Source: Oscillospiraceae bacterium (GTDB lineage Bacteria; Bacillota; Clostridia; Oscillospirales; Ruminococcaceae). Taken from it: a stretch of DNA of 64,000 nt. The notes under the pieces are model-generated. The model did no database searches, had not been told where the DNA came from, and saw nothing but the letters and a program-made list of their open reading frames with translations. Shown piece after piece: positions 25,081 through 33,117 of the stretch. Numbering within the stretch: the stretch's first letter is position 1; each line of letters begins with the position of its first letter. The position numbers and the translations under genes were made by a program. The stretch spans positions 89,038 through 153,037 of the forward strand of contig SVMZ01000001.1 in the NCBI GenBank assembly GCA_015067185.1, in the 5' to 3' direction.

Positions 25081-27078
25081 ATGAAAAAAACTTATCTCGG
25101 CGCGGCTTTTTATCCGGAAGTATACGGCAAGGATCTCCCTACCCTTAAACAGGACATCGAGTTTATGAAAAAAGGCGGCTTCAATGTAATGAGAATTGCA
25201 GAGTTCTCATGGAGCTGCATGGAACCCCATGACGGTGTCTATGACTTTGAATGGCTTCACACAATTGTTGACACACTGGCAGAAAACGGCATCAAAACCA
25301 TTATGTGTACCCCCTCTGCCACCCCGCCCGCATGGTTTACCAAAAAGTATCCCGAAGCACTCTCCATTGATGAGTCCGGCAGAAGAAAGCAGCACGGTGC
25401 ACGCCGTCACTGCTGCTCCAATGTACCCGTTTACCGCGAATACTCCTGTCGTATTGCAGAAAAGCTGGCCAAAGAATTTGCCAACGATCCAGCCGTCATT
25501 GGTTGGCAGCTGGATAACGAGATTGCTACCTTTGATCGCGGTTGCTCCTGCCCCGATTGTATGAGAGCGTTCCACACCCGTCTGCGTCAAAAATTCGGCA
25601 GTATTGAAAACCTGAACAAAGCATGGAACCTTAACATGTGGAGTCAGGCATATGAAAGCTTCGAGGATATCCCCCATCCCGATGAGCGCACCTGGTCCAA
25701 TCCCTCTCTTATCTCTGAATACACCTCTTTTAACTCCGATTCTCATGCGGATTTTATGCGGATTCAGGCAGAGACCCTGCGTGCCAACGGCGTTACCGCT
25801 CCCATCGGCACCGATATGATGCCCTTCTTCCTTCAGAGCCATCCAAAAACCACGGCTCCGCTGGATGTGATCCAGTTTAATCACTACAATACACTGGATA
25901 ATCTTTGGGTCTCCACCTTCTGGTTTAACTATTGCCAGAATCTGAAACCGGACGTTCCCTTCTGGAATACCGAGACCTCCACCAGCTTCAACGGCAGTGC
26001 TGCAATTCCTGCTGCCCGTTATCCCCTCGGCTTCTGCCGCATCAATACACTGCTCCCCTTTGCTTTCGGCAGCGAAATGAACTGCTACTGGCTGTGGCGC
26101 TCTCATCCTTCCGGTCATGAGCTGATGCACGGCTCTGTCATCACCACCCAAGGTCGTCCCCTTTACAACTTTAACGAGATTGAACAGGTTTCCGCACTGC
26201 TCGATAAATCCGAAGACTTTCTTGCCTCCACCAAGGCTGGCCGTCCCGACTTTGCCATGACGGCCTCCTGCAACACCGGCATCATGTTTATCGCTTCCCC
26301 AACTGTGGAAAAATTTGATTACATCAAAAAAATTACCGAGGCTTATCATTCCTTCTTCGGTACTGGCATGCTGCCGCAGGTTATCGAGCCTTGCATGCCC
26401 CTGGATGACGTCAAGGTTCTCTACTCTCCTTATCTTATGACGCTGGAGGAGGGTGACTTTGCCGCTCGTCTTGAGAAATGGATCAACGACGGTGGTATCT
26501 GGATCGCCGGACCGCTCACCGACATCCGCAATAGTGAACTGGCTAAATATCCCGATTCACCCTATGGCATTCTGGAGCGCATCACCGGTATCTATAACGA
26601 TTTTGGTATGTCGGCCGCCTCGATTCCCGCCAAGGTGGTATGGAATTCCGGTTTGGTTGGAGATACCGATGTCTGGACAGACGTGTTTACACTCACTGAC
26701 GGAATGGAATCTCTCGCCACCTACTACAGCAATGATATTGAGCCCAGCCCGCTGGACGGCCTCACAGCGGCGGCCTTCTGCCCCGTCGGCAAGGGCGGCG
26801 TGATCGTTCTTGGTACCCAGCCGGATGCTGCCGCCATGGCAGAAATTGCCCGTTACGCCTACGCCAAAGCCGGTATTGATCCCGGCGTTACCTCCGACAG
26901 CAACGTGCTTGCCATTGAGCGGATTGGCGAAAGAAACGGTCTGGTGCTTGCCGAAGTAGAGCACCGTGCAGGTTCGGTACAGCTTGACGGTAGCTACCGT
27001 GATCTCGCCACCGGCAACATCCACAGCGGCACAGTAGAGCTCAGACCCTATGGATTTATGGTTCTGGAAAAGCTTTGA
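25081..27078 (+). CDS. Glycoside hydrolase family 42 beta-galactosidase
   Basis: Cleaves terminal beta-galactosides (lactose, galacto-oligosaccharides or arabinogalactan fragments) in the cytoplasm. The 665 residues match the family length. The TIM barrel holds acid/base Glu147 (QLDNE) and nucleophile Glu298 (NTETS); the zinc-site cysteines of GH42 are present (Cys112 region and CSCPDC at 155-160). A trimerisation domain (about 395-600) and a C-terminal beta domain follow. The start at 25081 is fixed by GGAGG before the ATG and by the family N-terminus YLGAAFYPE. A convergent AraC gene beyond the terminator is a candidate regulator. Confidence 0.95.
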   Translation: MKKTYLGAAFYPEVYGKDLPTLKQDIEFMKKGGFNVMRIAEFSWSCMEPHDGVYDFEWLHTIVDTLAENGIKTIMCTPSATPPAWFTKKYPEALSIDESGRRKQHGARRHCCSNVPVYREYSCRIAEKLAKEFANDPAVIGWQLDNEIATFDRGCSCPDCMRAFHTRLRQKFGSIENLNKAWNLNMWSQAYESFEDIPHPDERTWSNPSLISEYTSFNSDSHADFMRIQAETLRANGVTAPIGTDMMPFFLQSHPKTTAPLDVIQFNHYNTLDNLWVSTFWFNYCQNLKPDVPFWNTETSTSFNGSAAIPAARYPLGFCRINTLLPFAFGSEMNCYWLWRSHPSGHELMHGSVITTQGRPLYNFNEIEQVSALLDKSEDFLASTKAGRPDFAMTASCNTGIMFIASPTVEKFDYIKKITEAYHSFFGTGMLPQVIEPCMPLDDVKVLYSPYLMTLEEGDFAARLEKWINDGGIWIAGPLTDIRNSELAKYPDSPYGILERITGIYNDFGMSAASIPAKVVWNSGLVGDTDVWTDVFTLTDGMESLATYYSNDIEPSPLDGLTAAAFCPVGKGGVIVLGTQPDAAAMAEIARYAYAKAGIDPGVTSDSNVLAIERIGERNGLVLAEVEHRAGSVQLDGSYRDLATGNIHSGTVELRPYGFMVLEKL

Positions 27079-27114
27079 TTTTTCTTGATTCTCTCTTTTC
27101 TCTTTACAGTAAAC

Positions 27115-27151
27115 AACCTCCCCGATACAAACCGGGGAGGTTATTGTTTTT
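27115..27151. terminator. Terminator between GH42 and convergent AraC gene
   Basis: AACCTCCCCG (27115-27124) pairs perfectly with CGGGGAGGTT (27133-27142), followed by ATTGTTTTT on the plus strand. Confidence 0.88.
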
Positions 27152-27157
27152 CCGCAT

Positions 27158-27898
27158 TTAAAAGGGGAAATCTTTGAATTTTTTTCTGTATTCCGTAGGA
27201 GAAATGCCATATTGTTTCTTGAAAAAACGGCACAGATTTTCCGGTGAAGAGAATTGGAGCCGGGAGGCAATCTCAGCAATAGACATTTCTTTTCTCAAAA
27301 GCAAAATGATTTCTCTTGTCACAAGCTGTCTCGCATACTCCTTGGGAGTTATATTGTATTCCCCTTTGAATATCTTCACCAAATGGGAATCCGAATAATT
27401 AAATTGCACCGAAAACGCATGTCCATGAAATGCTTCGACAAAATGATCATCAATATATTTTTTCATCCGCCTGTGTAGCGGCACCCCTGTCTGTTCTTCC
27501 TTCTCCGAAATATAAGAGATCAACATCTCTGTCAACTTGTATACATAAATCTTATCCGGCTGCCGGATATACCTGCGTATCATCTCCAGCGTGTCAAAAA
27601 GAAACCTGTCCTGCGCTGTATCAATCTCTATCAATGTGTTGATCTCCGGGAAGGTGAATACATGAAGATAGAGAGAATAAAACTTATCGTCCGGCAGTTC
27701 TCTCAGCGAGAAGACTCTGTTTGCCGGCATAATGTAGAGATGTCCTTTTTGAAAACGGTGCTCTTCTCCCTCTATTTTATAATAGGCGCTGCCGCCGAGG
27801 ACGTAATAGAGGATGGAAAAAGGTCTTGTTATGTTTTGAAATTCCCATCTTTCCGGCGTGTAGCATTCTTTAAAATCCATAACGGATGCGCACTGCAT
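27158..27898 (-). CDS. AraC-family transcriptional regulator
   Basis: Sugar-responsive regulator of 246 residues: cupin sensor (about 20-110, with FQKGHLYIMPANR) and C-terminal AraC helix-turn-helix pair (about 150-245, ending SPTEYRKKFKDF). GGAGGAGGG precedes the ATG. It is divergent from the GHL6-type hydrolase gene and convergent with GH42, so either or both may be targets. The ligand is unknown; a galactoside-type signal is an inference from the neighbours. Confidence 0.9.
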   Translation of the reverse strand: MQCASVMDFKECYTPERWEFQNITRPFSILYYVLGGSAYYKIEGEEHRFQKGHLYIMPANRVFSLRELPDDKFYSLYLHVFTFPEINTLIEIDTAQDRFLFDTLEMIRRYIRQPDKIYVYKLTEMLISYISEKEEQTGVPLHRRMKKYIDDHFVEAFHGHAFSVQFNYSDSHLVKIFKGEYNITPKEYARQLVTREIILLLRKEMSIAEIASRLQFSSPENLCRFFKKQYGISPTEYRKKFKDFPF

Positions 27899-28082
27899 TT
27901 TATCCCCTCCTCCGTCTTATTGTAACAAGCATACTTAAATCTGTCAAGCACTTCCCTGTTTCCAATAGATTTCACCTATAATCATTCAAATATAATCTCA
28001 AAAATGAAAGATTCCTCTTCAAAATCGATATGTTAAATTGTCTCTTTATCTGTTATAATATCCTCAAAAGGAGGGTATTACC

Positions 28083-29984
28083 ATGAAAAAAACAATTGGC
28101 CCCAAATTCAGACGTGCCTTGCATTTTGATTTTCATACGCCGCCCGGAATTCCGAATCTCCTTTCCAACTTTGATGCTGAATTCTTCGCAGAACAGCTTG
28201 CCGATGCCCATGTGGAATATATCAACTTTGCTGCCCGCTGCAACATGGGCTTCAGCTATTATAACACCAAAGTCGGCAAAAAATATCCCGGCCTTGGCGA
28301 CCGCGATATTCTGAAAGAAATTCTGGATGCCTGCCACAAACGCAATATCGGTGTTACTGCCTATATCAACATTGGACTGGACCACGATCTTGCTGCCGAC
28401 CATCTGGATTGGCTGAAAGTTATGAGAGATGGTAAAATTTATGCAGACAACAAAAACAGTAACTTCTTCCGCACAATGTGCTATAACTCTGGTTACCGCG
28501 CCCATCTTCTTGAAGAAATCCGAGAAATTGCAGCTTATGACATCGATGGTGTCTTTTGCGATTGTGTAGAAAAAAGAGAATGTTACTGCCCAAGATGCAT
28601 CGCCGATATGACAGCACGGGGCTATGATCCTCACGACCATCAGGCTGTGATGGATTACCAGTATATGCTCAGAGATGAATTTTGCCACGAAATCCGTGCT
28701 GCTGCTGACAAACCGGATTTAAAATTCTATTTTAACGGTCTGCCCCGCAGCTTCGAACTGATTACGCATGCTGAAATTGAATGTCTTCCCGGCGGCGGTA
28801 GCTGGGGTTATGACTATTTTGATTCCATCGCTGCCTATACCCGTCCCCTCTATGAAGACCGCCTCTACATGAGCGGCCGTTTCCAGGATGAATGGGGCGA
28901 TTTTGGCGGAATTAAACCTGTTGCTGCCATGCAAAACGATCTCTATGATGCAATGATGAACAGTTTTGGCCTTTCCTTCGGAGATCATATGCATCCGGTG
29001 GATGGCTTTGAAAAAGAAGTTGCCGCACGTGTCAAAACAGTCTTTGAAGAAAAGATGCAGTATGAACCCTATACAGATGATTCCGAAAATATTGTTGAAG
29101 CAGCCATCCTGATCCCCAATATTGAATACAAATCGACTCTCTGCACCAAGGGCGCAATAAGAATCCTCAAAGAGCTCAAGGTTCTCTTTAATATTTACAC
29201 GCAGGACGGCGATTTTTCTTCTGCCAAACTGCTTTTCATCTGTGAGGATGTCGGTATCAACGATACCCTGAAGCAGAAACTTCAGGACTTTGAAAAATGC
29301 GGCGGAAAGATCATCTTTGCCGGTTCTGCTCTGGAACTTGGAAAAGCTGCCGGACTGTTGGACTATGTTGACCTTATCGGCGATGATCCCGCAGACAACG
29401 CCTACTTCACCACCCCTGCCAATGATATGCGTTGGGCTATGTATGCCCCCTGCAAACTCATAAAAAACATTGACGGTGTGGAAAAAGCCAAATATATCAG
29501 CAACATTTTTAACTTCATCTGGGACGGAAGACAGTCCTACTTCTACCGTCCTCAGGGAGAAGAAACCGATTATTCCGCTGTTGTTACCAAAGGCAACACC
29601 GCCTGCATCTGCTTTGATCTCTTCAAGGCCTACAGCGATATGTTCCTCGCAGAACATAAGCTTCTTGTGAAAGAACTGATTGATGTTCTTCTTCCCGACC
29701 GTCTCATTCAGGTGAGCGGCATGCCGCAATCTGCCGTGGTATCCCTGACACAAAACCCCACCGCTCTCGTTCTTCATGTCAAATCCACTTATCCTGAAAT
29801 TAAGATGGGACGGGGTATTATAGAGGATCACACCTATATGAAGAGTGCAACGGTGTCGGTCTCCGGTTGCTACCAAGTCAAGTCACTTCCTGACCTCAAG
29901 GAGGTTGCCTGTCGCACAGAAGACGGAAGAACTGTTTTTGAAACGGGCAATATCCTTGGTTACAAAGCTTTCCTTCTCTGCTGA
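28083..29984 (+). CDS. Putative glycoside hydrolase, GHL6/alpha-amylase-like TIM barrel with trimerisation-like domain
   Basis: Cytoplasmic protein of 633 residues. The first about 340 residues look like the hypothetical glycosyl hydrolase 6 barrel: FDFHTPPG at the N-terminus, ITAYIN-type strand GVTAYINIGLD, and a putative catalytic DIDGVFCDC strand end with ECYCPRC beside it. The middle part (about 345-540) resembles the class I amidotransferase-like trimerisation domain of GH42 enzymes, and a small beta domain ends the chain. Substrate and catalytic residues are not established for this group. AGGAGGG precedes the ATG. Its neighbour, an endonuclease/phosphatase-fold gene 78 bases downstream, is probably in the same transcript. 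Confidence 0.75.
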   Translation: MKKTIGPKFRRALHFDFHTPPGIPNLLSNFDAEFFAEQLADAHVEYINFAARCNMGFSYYNTKVGKKYPGLGDRDILKEILDACHKRNIGVTAYINIGLDHDLAADHLDWLKVMRDGKIYADNKNSNFFRTMCYNSGYRAHLLEEIREIAAYDIDGVFCDCVEKRECYCPRCIADMTARGYDPHDHQAVMDYQYMLRDEFCHEIRAAADKPDLKFYFNGLPRSFELITHAEIECLPGGGSWGYDYFDSIAAYTRPLYEDRLYMSGRFQDEWGDFGGIKPVAAMQNDLYDAMMNSFGLSFGDHMHPVDGFEKEVAARVKTVFEEKMQYEPYTDDSENIVEAAILIPNIEYKSTLCTKGAIRILKELKVLFNIYTQDGDFSSAKLLFICEDVGINDTLKQKLQDFEKCGGKIIFAGSALELGKAAGLLDYVDLIGDDPADNAYFTTPANDMRWAMYAPCKLIKNIDGVEKAKYISNIFNFIWDGRQSYFYRPQGEETDYSAVVTKGNTACICFDLFKAYSDMFLAEHKLLVKELIDVLLPDRLIQVSGMPQSAVVSLTQNPTALVLHVKSTYPEIKMGRGIIEDHTYMKSATVSVSGCYQVKSLPDLKEVACRTEDGRTVFETGNILGYKAFLLC

Positions 29985-30062
29985 TGCGGACACTCTGCCT
30001 CTCAAAAGCAATTGCTACACAATGCAATTATACTATTCTAAAATATCCGGAGGTAATATCGC

Positions 30063-30965
30063 ATGGGCACTCTTCGCATCATGAGTCATAACGTTTGGAA
30101 ATGTGACCGCAATCTTCCTGCCTGGGAAGCAAAGGGCGAAGATTGTTCTGCCTCTGCCCGGGCCAAGGGAATAATTCGTGTTTATACCGATACCCATCCG
30201 GATATCATTGGCTTTCAGGAAATGTCTTTTGTTATGGCTGATGAAATCATCCTCGGTCTGGCCGATAAAGGACTGCGATATGCCCTGCTTTGGGGAAGAG
30301 ATACCCCTATCCTTTACCGTCAGGATCGACTGGAGTTGTTGGATTCCGAATTTCTGTTGTATCCAACAGAAATTCCCGGTTGGGAGGGTGAATTCAACAA
30401 CGACGGGACCAAATCCTGGTGTGCTGCCGTATTCCGGGACAAAACAGACGGAAAAAAACTGATTTTTATGACCACCCATCTCTGGTGGAAAAGCAGCGCC
30501 CCCTCCTCAGAAAACTATCAGGTAGGCTCCGATGAAGCCCGTGCCTACCAACTAAATATGGCTATGGACCGCCTGGAAAAATTCCATTCCGAATACGGTT
30601 GTCCCGTTGTTCTGGTGGGTGATTTCAATGCTGCTTACACCAAGCCGGTAATTCAGAGTGCTCTGAGCCGCTGTTATCTCCATGCCCACAACATTGCCAC
30701 AGAATTTGCCGACTCAGACTGGGGATATCACTATTGCTTCGGCGATGGCTATAAGCCTTATGTGAAGGCTCCTTTTGAAAAAGCCATTGACCACATCATG
30801 GTGAAGTTTGCTCCTGCGGATTTTGTCCGCCGCTTTGAACGGTATACACCGGATTACTATCTCCCCCTTTCCGATCATTCTCCGGTTTTGTGGATGTGTC
30901 TCTGTAATTTTCATCATGATAAACAGCCAAAAAATGCTCTGCCACACAGGCAGAGCATTTTTTGA
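30063..30965 (+). CDS. Endonuclease/exonuclease/phosphatase (EEP) family protein
   Basis: DNase I-like fold hydrolase acting on a phosphodiester or phosphomonoester. All family landmarks are seen in the 300 residues: SHNVWK near the N-terminus, IIGFQE with the metal-binding Glu, TTHLWW, VGDFNAA and the terminal SDHSP. No signal peptide. Partners of this fold include DNA, nucleotides and phospholipids, so the substrate is open. TCCGGAGG precedes the ATG. The last twelve codons are formed by the terminator hairpin itself and the stop lies in its T run, so the tail beyond SDHSPVLWMCLC is probably a late extension. Confidence 0.87.
   Translation: MGTLRIMSHNVWKCDRNLPAWEAKGEDCSASARAKGIIRVYTDTHPDIIGFQEMSFVMADEIILGLADKGLRYALLWGRDTPILYRQDRLELLDSEFLLYPTEIPGWEGEFNNDGTKSWCAAVFRDKTDGKKLIFMTTHLWWKSSAPSSENYQVGSDEARAYQLNMAMDRLEKFHSEYGCPVVLVGDFNAAYTKPVIQSALSRCYLHAHNIATEFADSDWGYHYCFGDGYKPYVKAPFEKAIDHIMVKFAPADFVRRFERYTPDYYLPLSDHSPVLWMCLCNFHHDKQPKNALPHRQSIF
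30931..30963 (+). terminator. Terminator inside the 3' end of the EEP gene
   Basis: AAAATGCTCTGCC (30931-30943) pairs with GGCAGAGCATTTT (30949-30961), followed by T's. It overlaps the coding sequence up to the stop codon. Confidence 0.85.
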
Positions 30966-30992
30966 TTTCTGACAACTGCTTTCGGCTGCTTA

Positions 30993-31760
30993 TTAAAATC
31001 GATGCTTCTTCCGGTAAGACAACGGTGTTTCGCCGGTATACTCCTTAAAAGCTCGGAAAAAACTCTGCTCGTTCCGAAAACCGTTCTCTATCATGATCTC
31101 CTTGACCGACTGGTCGGTTTCGATCAACCGACAGCATACATTTTTCAGCCGCTGTCTCTGTAAAAACTGAATGGGGGAAATTTGATAGACCTCCTTAAAA
31201 AGATGGCAAAAACGTGACTTACTGTAACCTGACAAGGTCACATAATAATCCAACGAGTGTTTTTTATTCCAGGAATGCTCCATTTCTTTACAAATTTTAG
31301 CCAGTGGGTGATTCTCCGGCACGGTATTATTGCTGAACGTAGTTTCCTGATAGAGATAATAGAGCAATGTATTCATTTGGTAATCAATTCGGTATTGATA
31401 ATCCTTTGGCTGATACAGATGCAGATCATAGATTTTTTGAAATACCGGATTACAGAGACTCAGCGGAAGATGGCAATAAAAAACAGGAAGAGAAAAAGGA
31501 TCTTCTGTCCGAAAGCGCACATACCAAGAAGAATAATGAGTTATCCCTTCTACCTTCGTCCCCGGTTTACGCACAAAAAACATCCCGGGTTGCAGCGGTA
31601 CGGTTTCCCCCTCTGTTATCATTTTTCCACTGTCTGAAGACAGAATATAATCAAACTCGTATTCTTCCACCATTCTCTCTCCGTAAGAATGAACTCCCGG
31701 ACCGAGCAGCTTGCTCTGGTGAAAGGCCAGGTTCACCTGACTACAACGGATTAAATTCAT
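30993..31760 (-). CDS. AraC-family transcriptional regulator
   Basis: Regulator of 255 residues with a cupin sensor (about 25-100, LQPGMFFVRKPGTKVEG) and an AraC helix-turn-helix pair (about 155-253, ending GETPLSYRKKHRF). The ATG at 31760 is chosen because an AAAGGGCGG segment precedes it and because the 25 residues encoded upstream look like non-coding sequence; a start at 31835 is the alternative. It is divergent from a URO-D-like gene 126 bases away, which is the likely target. Confidence 0.86.
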   Translation of the reverse strand: MNLIRCSQVNLAFHQSKLLGPGVHSYGERMVEEYEFDYILSSDSGKMITEGETVPLQPGMFFVRKPGTKVEGITHYSSWYVRFRTEDPFSLPVFYCHLPLSLCNPVFQKIYDLHLYQPKDYQYRIDYQMNTLLYYLYQETTFSNNTVPENHPLAKICKEMEHSWNKKHSLDYYVTLSGYSKSRFCHLFKEVYQISPIQFLQRQRLKNVCCRLIETDQSVKEIMIENGFRNEQSFFRAFKEYTGETPLSYRKKHRF

Positions 31761-31828
31761 TCGCTTACACCGCCCTTTCAATAGCAATAATATACAGTAA
31801 ATAAGCGATTTTGTCAAGTTCGGTTGTG

Positions 31829-31857
31829 ATGACAAAAGAGGACTGATGCGCTATAAT
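31829..31857 (+). promoter_or_regulatory. Promoter of the first URO-D-like gene
   Basis: ATGACA (31829-31834), 17 bases, TATAAT (31852-31857), 29 bases before the ATG. The -35 box has one mismatch, which suits an activator-assisted promoter beside an AraC gene. Confidence 0.6.
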
Positions 31858-31886
31858 AACTTTATCAGATAAATGGAGGCACAGCT

Positions 31887-32927
31887 ATGAAACACCTGAC
31901 CAAACAAGAAGTAAAAAATGTTATTGATGGAAAACGCACTACAGAGAGAATTCCTAATCTGTGCTCTTTCTGGGTTCGTCCGGATAGCTTTGAAGAGAGA
32001 AAACAGGAAATGCAAGTGTGGCGTGACCATCAGGTATATGATATTGACGTTTGCGAAATGCATATGCCTTCCGTCAGCACCGGCACCCAGGAGGATCCGG
32101 AATATTGTTGGCTTCCGGCAGGAAAGACCACAGCGGCTCAGGGTGCTCTTGACAGCTGTATCTACATAGAGGACTGGGAAGATACAGAGTTTGTGAATGA
32201 GATGTTTGAAAAATTCCCCTCTGCCGACTCCCCTTCCCTTCTTCAGGATAAACCGCTGGATCATTCCAAATATATTGTCGGCCAATGGTTTTACTGTCTG
32301 TTTGAACGGCACTGGTCTATTCGCGGTATGGAGAACGCACTGACGGATTTTTATTTATACCCGGAAGAAGTTCATCGGCTTTATCAAAAGCTGACGGACT
32401 TTTATATTCGTGCCATGGAAAGAGCAAAGGAAGAATACAATGTAGATGCCATCTTTACCTCTGATGACATCGGAACTCAGACCGGGCCCTTTTTCTCTCT
32501 GGAATTTTTCCGCACCTTCTTTAAACCCTACTATAAACAAATGATCGATAAGGCTCATGAGTTGGGGATACATTTCTGGCTACATACCTGCGGAAACGTT
32601 GAACCTTTCCTTGAAGATTTTATTGAAATTGGTCTGGATGTCATTCATCCGATTCAGAAATATACTATGGATGAAAAAGAAATTGCTCGAAAATATGGCG
32701 GTCGTATCTGCTTTCTGGTTGGTTTCGATGTACAAAGGATCATCCCCTTTGGAACACCGAACGAAGTTGCTATCGAGGCCCGTTATCTTATTGAAACTTT
32801 CTCCCGTCCAGACGGAAGATTTATGATGACTATGGGCAACGGTTCTACAAGAGATTGGCAGAAAGAGAGTCTGCAGGCTTTGTATGATGAAATTGCTAAA
32901 GGAGACGCTATTTCACAGGCACAGTAA
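31887..32927 (+). CDS. Uroporphyrinogen decarboxylase-like (URO-D fold) protein, corrinoid methyltransferase type
   Basis: TIM-barrel protein of 346 residues. It belongs to the URO-D superfamily but lacks the N-terminal Arg/Asp substrate motifs of true HemE; the HTCGNV segment near residue 231 instead resembles the zinc-binding His-x-Cys of corrinoid:methyl transferases (MtaA/CmuA-type), while DAIFTSDDIGTQTGPFFS matches a broad Clostridial subgroup of unknown role. No heme or corrinoid genes are adjacent. ATGGAGG precedes the ATG. Divergence from an AraC gene suggests sugar-linked regulation. A second relative is at 46112-47083. Confidence 0.8.
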   Translation: MKHLTKQEVKNVIDGKRTTERIPNLCSFWVRPDSFEERKQEMQVWRDHQVYDIDVCEMHMPSVSTGTQEDPEYCWLPAGKTTAAQGALDSCIYIEDWEDTEFVNEMFEKFPSADSPSLLQDKPLDHSKYIVGQWFYCLFERHWSIRGMENALTDFYLYPEEVHRLYQKLTDFYIRAMERAKEEYNVDAIFTSDDIGTQTGPFFSLEFFRTFFKPYYKQMIDKAHELGIHFWLHTCGNVEPFLEDFIEIGLDVIHPIQKYTMDEKEIARKYGGRICFLVGFDVQRIIPFGTPNEVAIEARYLIETFSRPDGRFMMTMGNGSTRDWQKESLQALYDEIAKGDAISQAQ

Positions 32928-32962
32928 TTCTCCTCTCCCTTTTGTTAAAAGTTTTTTCTCTT

Positions 32963-33019
32963 CTCCCGGACCTGTTAACAAACATGGATTTTGCTGACAG
33001 GTTCGGGAGCTTCTTTTTT
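32963..33019 (+). terminator. Terminator after the first URO-D-like gene
   Basis: A 13-bp stem (32963-32975 with 32997-33009, one G-T pair) is followed by CTTCTTTTTTT. Confidence 0.85.
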
Positions 33020-33029
33020 TATCTTTCAC

Positions 33030-33067
33030 ACAAAAACACCCCCGAAGAACAAAGTCTTCGGGGGTGT
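33030..33067 (-). terminator. Terminator of the 2-oxoacid dehydrogenase block
   Basis: ACACCCCCGAAG (33036-33047) pairs perfectly with CTTCGGGGGTGT (33056-33067); on the minus strand TTTTTG follows. It lies 50 bases after the E1 stop. Confidence 0.9.
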
Positions 33068-33117
33068 CATTATTTATCCTGTTGGGAAAGCTCCCTCAAA
33101 CGATAGCTATCGGTTGA

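Noticed and set aside
31887..32927. HemE (uroporphyrinogen decarboxylase) assignment
   Set aside because: Fold-level similarity only; substrate-binding motifs of HemE are absent and no heme genes are nearby.
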